64,000 bases of DNA from Rhodospirillaceae bacterium (GTDB lineage Bacteria; Pseudomonadota; Alphaproteobacteria; Bin65). Positions 28,740-35,800 of the stretch are shown here, in pieces. Made by a program: the position numbers and the translations under genes. The notes below the pieces were generated by a model that was not told where the DNA came from, searched no databases, and saw nothing but the letters and a program-made list of their open reading frames with translations. Position 1 is the first letter of the stretch; each line of letters opens with the position of its first letter. The stretch lies in the NCBI GenBank assembly GCA_028819475.1, contig JAPPLJ010000067.1, forward strand, positions 62,001-126,000, written 5' to 3'.

Positions 28740-29125
28740 TCGTTGTCGACTCGTCGGTCTGGATCGATTTCTTCAACGGGGCTGCAACAAGGGAAACCGC
28801 GCTGCTCGACGACATTCTCGGCGCCGAGCCGGTTCTGACCGGCGATCTCATCCTGTGCGAGGTGCTGCAAGGTTTCCGCAGCGGCCGCGACGCCCGCCGC
28901 GCCCGCGACGCTCTCGATACATTGTTTTTTGCACCGATGGTCGGGCGGGAGATCGCTCTCGCCAGCGCCCGGAACTATCGCCGTCTGCGCGCGCGCGGCG
29001 TGACCGTGCCCAAGACGATCGACATGCTGATCGCGACCTTCTGCCTGGAAAACGGCCATCGCCTGCTCCATGCCGACCGGGATTTCGACGTCATCGAAGC
29101 CCATCTCGGCCTGCAGACCGTCTGA
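28736..29125 (+). CDS. vapC: VapC-type PIN-domain ribonuclease toxin
   Basis: PIN-domain toxin of 129 residues; relatives cleave tRNA or rRNA. The acidic site is complete: D5 in IVVDSSVWIDFF, E42 in CEVLQGF, D96 in TIDMLIATFC, and D114/D116 in HADRDFD. The GTG start overlaps the vapB stop, so toxin synthesis is coupled to antitoxin translation. The pair sits between repeat copies, which suggests it was acquired as a cassette. Confidence 0.92.
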   Translation: MIVVDSSVWIDFFNGAATRETALLDDILGAEPVLTGDLILCEVLQGFRSGRDARRARDALDTLFFAPMVGREIALASARNYRRLRARGVTVPKTIDMLIATFCLENGHRLLHADRDFDVIEAHLGLQTV

Positions 29126-29188
29126 CGACGGGCGGGGCTTCCGTTCTGTGCCTGTGCTGCGGCGGCGCCCGGGAATCCTCGGGCATGT

Positions 29189-29204
29189 GTCAGGAAATGT
29201 CATG
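29189..29204 (+). repeat. GTCAGGAAATGTCATG repeat, copy directly right of vapBC
   Basis: Exact 16-base copy 64 bases after the vapC stop, in the same orientation as the left-hand copies; followed five bases later by another GTCATG. Confidence 0.8.
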
Positions 29205-29253
29205 ATTGGTCATGTCTCTCCGTTTCCGGCCAAACTCGGGGCTTCAATACGTC

Positions 29254-29376
29254 CCCCCTCCCCTTGGGGGAGGGGGTTGGGGGGAGGGGTCCGCTGACCT
29301 TGCCGCAGACCCTGAACCCGGCATCGGCGCGCTGCCCGACAACTCCTCCCCTGGCCCCTCCCCCAAGGGGAGGGGG
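29254..29376. repeat. inverted G/C-tract repeats
   Basis: CCCCCTCCCCTTGGGGGAGG on the left (from 29254) and its inverted counterpart on the right (29355-29376) frame about 80 bp. Each arm is itself near-palindromic and carries runs of four to six G, so hairpin or G-quadruplex structures are possible on either strand. Confidence 0.7.
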
Positions 29377-29410
29377 ATTCGAGCGATGCCCCAGGGAGAT
29401 GTGCGGCGAT

Positions 29411-29426
29411 GTCAGGAAATTTCATG
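29411..29426 (+). repeat. GTCAGGAAATTTCATG repeat variant
   Basis: One-mismatch copy of the 16-base repeat; a half copy (AAATGTCAG) follows directly. Confidence 0.7.
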
Positions 29427-29568
29427 AAATGTCAGTTTCCGTCGGGGGAATGTCTGGTAGTGATGGAACTATCTCACATTATAGGAAATGTTACAGAGAT
29501 TTCAAGCGAAAATAGTAATTTTATCTGAAATTCGCTGCGCTGCGCCTGCGCCGTTCCGCAGAAACGGC

Positions 29569-30567
29569 TTAACGGCGTACGTTCCGCCGCACCTCCCGCG
29601 GCGTCGCCTGGAAATGCGCCTTGAAGCGGCGGTTGAAATAGGACAGGTCGGAAAAGCCGTTGCGGTAGGCGATCTCGGCGATCGGTGTCCGCGCCTGCTC
29701 CGGCGCGGTCAGTTCCGCAGCCGTGCGTTCGAGCCGGCAATTCAGCACATGCCGGGAAAAGGACTCGCCGGTCGGCTCGAAGATTTTGTGAACGTAACGT
29801 TTGCTGATGCCGAAATGCGCGGCGACGCCGCCGACCGAGAGGCCCGGGTCCTGCACGCGGCTCTCGACATGTTCCAGGACGGCCGCCAGCAGGGCCGGAC
29901 GGAGCGTTTCGGGCGCAACGCCCGGATCGCGGTTGCCTGAGCCGGCCTGCGCCGCCAGCCGGATCAGGCTCTCGAGCATCAGGCTGCCGTCGGCGGGGCC
30001 GATGGCGCGGGCGCCCCTGTTCAGGGTGCGCGCGGTCGACGCGATCAGCGGGCCGAGGAACGGATGGTCCGAAACCCGGCGGATGCCCGGCATCTGTCCG
30101 TCGGCAAACGACTCCTCGACCTGGCGGCGCGGCAGCCAGAAGGAGGCGACGCTCATATCGCGCCCCTCGGGGTGGAAAATCCGGAAGGGCAGGTCGCTGC
30201 CGAACAGGGCGACCTGTCCGGGCGTGAGCCGGACCGCCCGGCTGTCCTGCTCGATGATGCACTCGGACTTGAGCTGGATGTTGAGGAAGAAGCACTGTTC
30301 GGCCGTCCGCCGGATTTGCGCCGGCGTTCGCCGGACATGGTGCGGCGTGCCGCGCACCCGGTTTACCGCGCCCTCGGCCAGCGGCACGGATTCGACCTCG
30401 GCGTCGAACGGGCCCGAACGGTCGTGTTCGGGCGTCAGATCCATGAAGGCTTCGCAGACCGCCTCGCGGAAATAGGCGAAGCGATCCGGCTCGGCGACAT
30501 CCGCGGTGCGCCAAACTTCGTACCGCCTGTTCCGCGCGCACGGCGCCTGTCCGGCCTCGCGGGCCAT
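29569..30567 (-). CDS. AraC-family transcriptional regulator
   Basis: 332-residue regulator with an N-terminal AraC-binding-like domain and a C-terminal pair of helix-turn-helix motifs (SVGGVAAHFGISKRYVHKIF and IAEIAYRNGFSDLSYFNRRF, the AraC signature). The ATG chosen has GAGGGA eight bases upstream; the frame remains open 41 codons further but with no domain content. It is divergent from the Tat-exported hydrolase gene, whose start lies 138 bp away, so it may control that gene. The ligand is unknown. Confidence 0.9.
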   Translation of the reverse strand: MAREAGQAPCARNRRYEVWRTADVAEPDRFAYFREAVCEAFMDLTPEHDRSGPFDAEVESVPLAEGAVNRVRGTPHHVRRTPAQIRRTAEQCFFLNIQLKSECIIEQDSRAVRLTPGQVALFGSDLPFRIFHPEGRDMSVASFWLPRRQVEESFADGQMPGIRRVSDHPFLGPLIASTARTLNRGARAIGPADGSLMLESLIRLAAQAGSGNRDPGVAPETLRPALLAAVLEHVESRVQDPGLSVGGVAAHFGISKRYVHKIFEPTGESFSRHVLNCRLERTAAELTAPEQARTPIAEIAYRNGFSDLSYFNRRFKAHFQATPREVRRNVRR

Positions 30568-30704
30568 GGAGCGTTCCCTCGAGTCCCGTTCCGGTGCGCT
30601 ATGGGCCGGGAACCGGCCCGGCGCTTTTGTCAGGATAAGGCAGTGCGATGGCCGGGGCAATTCTGCGGTCGCCGGCCGGCACTCGGGCATAAGGGAGCAG
30701 ACCG

Positions 30705-31550
30705 ATGACCATCCACCGCAGACAGTTCATGCAAGGGGCGAGCGCGGCCGGCGCGCTGGCCGCGGCCCCGACAACCGTTCTGGCCGCCGGGGCACCGAAG
30801 CAGGAGGTAAACATGACCACATTCGTGCTGATTCACGGCGCCTGGCATTATGGCGCTTTGTGGGAGGACGTTGCGAAACCGCTGCGCAAGGCCGGGCATA
30901 CCGTCCACACACCGACCCTGGCCGGCAACGGGCCGGGCGCCGATGTCGACCGGACCGTCGGGCACAGCGACGCCGTCAAGTCGGCCGTCGACTATGTCAT
31001 GAAGAACGACCTGAAGGATTTCGTGCTTCTCGGCCATTCCTACGGCGGCACGATCATCTCCCGGATGGCGGAAGAGCTGCCGGACCGCATCCGCCGGCTG
31101 GTCTACTGGAACGCCTTCGTGCTGAACGACGGCGAATCGATCGAATCCGTCAGCCCGCCGCATTACAAGCAGTTGATGGACGCGATCGCCGGTTCCGGGG
31201 CCTACGGTCCGGGCGCGGTCAAACTGCCGTTCCCGGTGTGGCGCGAGGCGTTCATGAACGATGCGGACCTTGCGCTCGCCCAGAAGACCTACGAACTGAC
31301 GACGCCGCATCCGCTGCGGACGCTGACCGACCGGGTGGCGCTGAAATCCTTCCACGAGTTGAAAACTCCGCGCTCCTACATCAACTGCACGGAAGACATC
31401 GCCATGCCGCCGGGAGACTTCGCCTGGCACCCGCGGTTCACGGCGCGCCTCGGCCTGTGCCGGCTGGTGCAGATGCCCGGCGGTCACGAAGCCTGCTTCA
31501 CCAATCCCGAACTGCTCGCCGCCAAGATCGTCGAAGCGGGCCGGGACTGA
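30705..31550 (+). CDS. alpha/beta hydrolase with Tat signal, possible second internal start
   Basis: Esterase-like alpha/beta hydrolase of 281 residues: HGAWHYGALW forms the oxyanion strand, the nucleophile elbow is GHSYGG, and MPGGHEACF carries the catalytic His. Residues 4-8, HRRQF, followed by GASAAGALAAAPTTVLAA, form a twin-arginine signal. A second in-frame ATG at 30813 is preceded by a perfect AGGAGGT, five bases away, and would give a 245-residue cytoplasmic form starting TTFVLIHGAW. Both starts have good ribosome binding sites. Relatives include salicylate- and hydroxynitrile-type esterases; the substrate is unknown. Confidence 0.88.
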   Translation: MTIHRRQFMQGASAAGALAAAPTTVLAAGAPKQEVNMTTFVLIHGAWHYGALWEDVAKPLRKAGHTVHTPTLAGNGPGADVDRTVGHSDAVKSAVDYVMKNDLKDFVLLGHSYGGTIISRMAEELPDRIRRLVYWNAFVLNDGESIESVSPPHYKQLMDAIAGSGAYGPGAVKLPFPVWREAFMNDADLALAQKTYELTTPHPLRTLTDRVALKSFHELKTPRSYINCTEDIAMPPGDFAWHPRFTARLGLCRLVQMPGGHEACFTNPELLAAKIVEAGRD

Positions 31551-31601
31551 GCGGACCGGGACTGGGCGGACCGGGACTGGGCGGACCGGGGGCTGGGCGG
31601 A
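31541..31601 (+). repeat. 15-bp tandem repeat, four copies
   Basis: Units CCGGGACTGAGCGGA, CCGGGACTGGGCGGA (twice) and a 16-base variant. The first unit contains the stop codon of the hydrolase gene; the A-to-G change in the others removes it, so unit number does not alter the protein. Confidence 0.85.
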
Positions 31602-31823
31602 GTTGCGGCGCCGCGCCGTTTCGCCGCCCCTTGCGCCGTGGGGGCGCCGATTGACAGGGCGGCCGCCCTCTCCTACTTCCGCGCTTCGATCCTGCTGACG
31701 CGGGCGCCGGGCTTCGTTTCCGGCCGCCACGGGCCTTCCGCCGAAGGCCCTGCGCAGGATGAGACAACAACATCGGCGCGGGCCGGCTTTCACGCCTCCG
31801 TTGCCGGGACACGGAGTATAGCG

Positions 31824-32441
31824 ATGAGCAAGCGCCTCTCCTCCAAGGAGAAGATTTCGCGCCGCCTGGGCGTCAATCTGTGGGGACGCCCGAAAAGCCC
31901 CTATAACAAGCGCGAGTACGGCCCCGGCCAACACGGCCAGTCGCGCCGGCGCAAACTGTCCGATTTCGGCGTCCAGCTTCAGGCCAAGCAGAAGCTGAAG
32001 GGCTATTACGGCAATATCGGCGAGAAGCAGTTCCGCCGCTACTACGATGACGCGGTGCGCCGCCGCGGCGACACCGGCGAGAACCTGATCGAATTGCTGG
32101 AGCGCCGCCTCGACGCCACGGTCTACCGCATGAAATTCGTGCCGACCGTGTTCGCCGCCCGCCAGTTCATCAACCACGGCCATATCCTGGTGAACGGCAA
32201 GAAGGTAAACATCGCGTCCTACATGGTGAAGGACGGCGACGTCGTGGAAATCAAGGAAAAGTCCCGCGAGCTGCCGCTGGTCCTCGACGCCCAGGAACAG
32301 GTCGAGCGCGACGTGCCGGAATACCTGACGGTCGATTTCGAGAAGATGCGCGGCCGGTTCGTCCGCGGCCCCGGCCTGGCGGACGTCCCCTACCCGGTCC
32401 AGATGGAACCGAACCTGGTCATCGAGTTCTACTCTCGGTAA
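31824..32441 (+). CDS. rpsD: 30S ribosomal protein S4
   Basis: Primary 16S rRNA-binding protein, 205 residues. It starts [16 protein letters not shown] and has the S4 RNA-binding domain [12 protein letters not shown] and [18 protein letters not shown]. It has the C-terminal [14 protein letters not shown]. The N-terminal zinc-type cysteines of some S4 proteins are absent. It stands alone, outside the ribosomal protein operons, as is usual in alphaproteobacteria. An in-frame upstream extension of 62 codons is low-complexity and was rejected. Confidence 0.97.
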   Translation: MSKRLSSKEKISRRLGVNLWGRPKSPYNKREYGPGQHGQSRRRKLSDFGVQLQAKQKLKGYYGNIGEKQFRRYYDDAVRRRGDTGENLIELLERRLDATVYRMKFVPTVFAARQFINHGHILVNGKKVNIASYMVKDGDVVEIKEKSRELPLVLDAQEQVERDVPEYLTVDFEKMRGRFVRGPGLADVPYPVQMEPNLVIEFYSR

Positions 32442-32442
32442 T

Positions 32443-32477
32443 GCGGCGGGCCGGCTCCGCAGCCGGCCATCCGCCGC
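32443..32477 (+). terminator. hairpin after rpsD, possible terminator
   Basis: GCGGC and GGCCGGCT pair with AGCCGGCC and CGCCGC across a four-base loop directly after the rpsD stop. There is no T-run, so termination is uncertain. Confidence 0.5.
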
Positions 32478-32533
32478 TTCCGAAATACCTATACATTCCG
32501 TTCGCTCCGGCCGGGTATTTCGGCAAGTACCTA

Positions 32534-32658
32534 CCGTCATTTCGACCGAGCGCAGCGAGCGGAGAAATCTTTCCGACAGGGTGCTTCCGCCCAAGCTCCG
32601 AGCGTGAAAGATATCTCCACTCCGCCGCCCTGCCGGGCGGCTCCGGTCGATATGACGG
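32534..32658. repeat. palindromic intergenic element, copy 2
   Basis: A 125-bp element with terminal inverted repeats CCGTCATTTCGACCG and CGGTCGATATGACGG (one mismatch when paired) and nested GGAGAAATCTTTC/GAAAGATATCTCC. It is the same family as the element at 28216. It sits between the convergent rpsD and ksgA genes. Confidence 0.75.
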
Positions 32659-32698
32659 TTAGGGATTTGCTTCGGCTGGCGCCCGCCGGGACAGCCGC

Positions 32699-33574
32699 TC
32701 ACCCGCCCTGCGCCGCGACCGACCGGGCTACGGCGCAAAATTGCACAACCGTCAGGGTTTCGCCCCGGGCGGTCGGGTCGATGTCGAGCGACAGGAGTGC
32801 CTTTGCCGGCTTTGCCAGCAGCGGCTTCAGGCTCTGGCGCAACATCTTGCGGCGCTGGCCGAACGCCGCGGCGGTGACCCGTTCGAGACACGCCTTGTCG
32901 GCCGGCGCGAGCGGCGCTGCGCGAGGGCGCAGCGAGACGACGGCAGAGGCGACTCTCGGCGGCGGCGTGAAGGCGGCAGCCGGCAGGCCGAACAACGGCG
33001 CCGCCTCGCACAGCCACTGGGTAAGGACGGAAAGCCTGCCGTAGGCTTTCGACGCCGGCCGGGCGGTCAGCCGGTCGGCGACTTCGCGCTGGAACATCAG
33101 GACCATGCGTTCGACATCCGCCAGATCGTTCAGCCAGCGGACCAGCAGGGGCGTGCCGATATTGTAGGGCAGGTTGCTGACGATCCGGTAGGGCGGCGGC
33201 AGGCCGTGTTTCCGCGCCGCCGATTGCGGGTTCATTTCCAGCGCGTCGGCTTCGACCGGGACCAGCCGGCCTTCGGCGCGCGCGGCGAGTTCGGCGAGGG
33301 CGGCGAGCGCCCGGACGTCGACCTCTATCGCCAGAACCCGTGCGCCTGCGCGCAGCAGCGAGCGGGTCAGGCCACCCGGACCGGGGCCGACCTCGATCAC
33401 GGTTCCGCGCGACAGGTCGGCCTCGCCGGGGCTGCGGGCGGCGCGGGCAATCCGGTCGGTCAGGTTGGCGTCGAGCAGGAAATGCTGGCCCAGGTCCCTG
33501 CGGGCCGCGAGGCCGTGCCGGCGGACGACATCGCGCAGCGGCGGCAGGTCGGAAAGGGCCGCCGATTCCGGCAC
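32699..33574 (-). CDS. ksgA: 16S rRNA dimethyladenosine transferase KsgA/RsmA
   Basis: Dimethylates two adjacent adenines near the 3' end of 16S rRNA. GQHFLLDANLTDRI at the N-terminus, motif I VIEVGPGPGGLTRSLL, acidic loop AIEVDVRAL and catalytic NLPYNIGTPL are all present. The start is GTG, five bases after the pdxA stop; no ATG gives the conserved N-terminus. It is the last gene of the lptF-to-ksgA operon, an order (surA-pdxA-ksgA) shared with many proteobacteria. Confidence 0.95.
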   Translation of the reverse strand: MPESAALSDLPPLRDVVRRHGLAARRDLGQHFLLDANLTDRIARAARSPGEADLSRGTVIEVGPGPGGLTRSLLRAGARVLAIEVDVRALAALAELAARAEGRLVPVEADALEMNPQSAARKHGLPPPYRIVSNLPYNIGTPLLVRWLNDLADVERMVLMFQREVADRLTARPASKAYGRLSVLTQWLCEAAPLFGLPAAAFTPPPRVASAVVSLRPRAAPLAPADKACLERVTAAAFGQRRKMLRQSLKPLLAKPAKALLSLDIDPTARGETLTVVQFCAVARSVAAQGG

Positions 33575-33579
33575 GCCGC

Positions 33580-34668
33580 TCAGCCGCCGGCCGGCGCCCG
33601 GCGCTGCGCCATGGCCGCAGCCATCTGCAGCGCCGCGATCAGGCTGGACGGGCTGGCGCGTCCGGTGCCCGCAATGTCGAGCGCCGTGCCGTGATCGGGC
33701 GACGTCCGGATCCACGGCAATCCCAGGGTCACGTTGACGCCGCGCTCGATATCCAGGGTCTTGAGCGGAATCAGCCCCTGATCGTGATACATGCAGACCG
33801 CGGCGTCGTAGGTCGCCCGCGCCGCTTCGTGAAACAGGGTATCGGCCGGGTACGGGCCGGACGCATCGATGCCGGCGTCGCGCAGGGCGGCGATCGCCGG
33901 CGCAACGATCCCGGTTTCCTCGCGGCCCAGCGCACCGGCTTCGCCGGCATGCGGATTGAGGCCTGCGAAGGCGAGCCGCGGCTTCGCAACCCCGAAATCC
34001 CGGCGCAGCGCATCGGCCGTGATCCGGCCGGCGGTCTCGACCGTATCGACCGTCAGGAGGGCCGCAACCTGCGATAGCGGAACATGCGCGGTTACCAGGC
34101 TGACGCGCAGCATGGGACTGGCAAGCATCATGACGACTGGCCCGCCGCCGGCGCAGTGCCGGAGATAGTCCGTATGGCCCGGAAAGCCGAACCCGGCGGC
34201 CATCAGGGGCGCTTTCTGGATCGGGTTGGTCACCATGGCGCCGGCGTGGCCCCGGCGCACCAGGTCGATCGCCCGGTCGATGCTCTCGATCACGGCTGCG
34301 GCGGATTTTGCGTCGGGCCGGCCGGTCGTGCCGCCGACGGCGGCGCGCAGCGGCAGGACCGGCAGGCCGTCGCCGAAAGCCGCACCCGCTTCGTCTGCGC
34401 GGGCGATCGGTACGACGGGCGCCGCACAGCCGGGCAGGCCGGCAAGCGCGCGCAGCCGGTCCGGCGAATCGATCGCGAAAAAGGGCGGAATATCGCCGGT
34501 CTTCCCTGCCCGCCCGGCGCACCACGCCTTGAGCGCAATCTCGCCGCCGATGCCGGCCGGTTCCCCCATGGTCAGGGCCAGCGCCGGGGCGGAAGCGGCA
34601 TCGTCCCGTTTACGACATTCCGGTTCGGAGATTGCGGAAGCCGGCGCCGGAGACACGGCTGGCGTCAA
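33580..34668 (-). CDS. pdxA: 4-hydroxythreonine-4-phosphate dehydrogenase PdxA
   Basis: NAD-dependent enzyme of pyridoxal phosphate synthesis. ALTMGEPAGIGGEIALKAW at the N-terminus, VTNPIQKAPLMAAGF, FPGHTDYLRHCAGG, NPHAGEAGALGREE and CMYHDQGLIPLKTL carry the metal and phosphate ligands. The TTG start overlaps the surA stop (TTGA). The first 25 residues are not conserved, so translation could begin a little later. 362 residues is slightly longer than usual for this reason. Confidence 0.94.
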   Translation of the reverse strand: MTPAVSPAPASAISEPECRKRDDAASAPALALTMGEPAGIGGEIALKAWCAGRAGKTGDIPPFFAIDSPDRLRALAGLPGCAAPVVPIARADEAGAAFGDGLPVLPLRAAVGGTTGRPDAKSAAAVIESIDRAIDLVRRGHAGAMVTNPIQKAPLMAAGFGFPGHTDYLRHCAGGGPVVMMLASPMLRVSLVTAHVPLSQVAALLTVDTVETAGRITADALRRDFGVAKPRLAFAGLNPHAGEAGALGREETGIVAPAIAALRDAGIDASGPYPADTLFHEAARATYDAAVCMYHDQGLIPLKTLDIERGVNVTLGLPWIRTSPDHGTALDIAGTGRASPSSLIAALQMAAAMAQRRAPAGG

Positions 34669-35666
34669 ATCCTGATGTCTATGGTGGCGGCGCGGCGCAG
34701 GTCGCGCAGATACTGGCGGGCGCGGACGCCGACCTTGCGATCGAACAGGCTATCGGCGACCTCCTTGCGGGTCGGCGGCTGGCCGGCGCCGTAGGGGCGT
34801 TTCGAAACAAGGGCGAGAAGGTAATATCCGGAGGCGGTCCGCACCGGCCCGATCACCTGGCCGGGTTTCACCCGCTTGATGGCGGCATCCAGCTCGGGCG
34901 GCAACTGGCCCTCGAAGACGAACCCCATATCGCCGCCGTTACCCGCCGTGCTCGACTGGGAAAACTGCCGCGCCAGTCCGCCGAAGCTGGCGCCGCGCCG
35001 GATTTGCGCGATCAGCCGCCGCGTGGTGCGCAGCGCGCTGTCGCCGCTTTCCCGGTCGAACGGAATGTAGATTTCGAGAATGCGGTATACCAGCTTGTCC
35101 TTGTTGGCGTTGAGCCGGGCGATCGCTTCGTCGATCTCCGGCTCGGAAATCCGGGTGCGGGATGCGAAAATCCGCCGGATGACCTTGGTCCAGGCGATCG
35201 ACGCCCTGACCTGATCGACGATCGCGACCGGATTGACGTTGCGGCGGCGCAATATCTTGAGCAGCTGACCGCTCGGCATCCCGTTGCCTTTCTCGATCTT
35301 TGCCAGCGCGCGGGCGATTTCCCTGTCGCTGACCGAGACGCCGATTCGCGCGGCTTCATGGAGCTGGATAGCCTCGACAATCAGCTGGTTGAGAATCTGC
35401 GGCCGCAGCTTCTTTCGCGTTTCCGCATTGTCCGGAATGCCGGCCGACATGAAGACGAGGCCAAGGCGCGACTGGACATCGAGCACGGTGATCGCCTTGT
35501 TGTTGGCCACGGCTGCGATGCGGGCGCTGCCGGAAGACTGCGCCGATGCAGCGCTTCCGGTCGCAAGCCAGGCCGTCAGGCCGATCGCCGGTCCTGTCAT
35601 GAGACCCGCCGCAAACCCCGCGGCGAGCAATGCCGCGGACCGGGCCAGTTCAACCGCGCGTAACAT
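34665..35666 (-). CDS. surA: periplasmic peptidyl-prolyl isomerase/chaperone, SurA-like
   Basis: Outer-membrane protein chaperone of 333 residues. A signal peptide (LTAWLATGSAASAQ) precedes the SurA N-domain (VLDVQSRLGLVFMSAGI, LNQLIVEAIQLHEA). One parvulin-type domain lies at about residues 190-290 (GASFGGLARQFSQ, GGDMGFVFEGQLPPEL, VIGPVRTASGYYLLAL). E. coli SurA has two parvulin domains; one is usual in alphaproteobacteria. It sits between lptD, its main client, and pdxA. Confidence 0.92.
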   Translation of the reverse strand: MLRAVELARSAALLAAGFAAGLMTGPAIGLTAWLATGSAASAQSSGSARIAAVANNKAITVLDVQSRLGLVFMSAGIPDNAETRKKLRPQILNQLIVEAIQLHEAARIGVSVSDREIARALAKIEKGNGMPSGQLLKILRRRNVNPVAIVDQVRASIAWTKVIRRIFASRTRISEPEIDEAIARLNANKDKLVYRILEIYIPFDRESGDSALRTTRRLIAQIRRGASFGGLARQFSQSSTAGNGGDMGFVFEGQLPPELDAAIKRVKPGQVIGPVRTASGYYLLALVSKRPYGAGQPPTRKEVADSLFDRKVGVRARQYLRDLRRAATIDIRI

Positions 35667-35800
35667 TCGATAGCGCTCCCAATCCCGTTTGAGAAAGCCC
35701 TGACGGTTCAGGGATATAAGCTGCCGCTGCGGGCGATATCAACAGGTCGCCGGATCACACCGTTGCGCGGGCCTGGCGCGACCGCGCACCTTCGACCGCC

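Larger units (their letters stand above)
29126..29568. other. repeat-rich intergenic stretch right of vapBC
   Basis: This 443-bp stretch has no convincing gene. It carries two copies of the 16-base repeat, a pair of inverted G/C-tract repeats, and an AT-rich tail (about 29440-29530) that forms the region downstream of the AraC-type gene. Confidence 0.75.

Noticed and set aside
28466..29203. 245-codon minus-strand frame opposite vapBC
   Set aside because: Its start comes from the GTCAGGAAATGTCATG repeat, codon use is poor, and it covers two well-supported plus-strand genes.
34632..35663. 343-codon plus-strand frame opposite surA
   Set aside because: Third-position GC pattern and the clear SurA domains on the other strand show it is a shadow.
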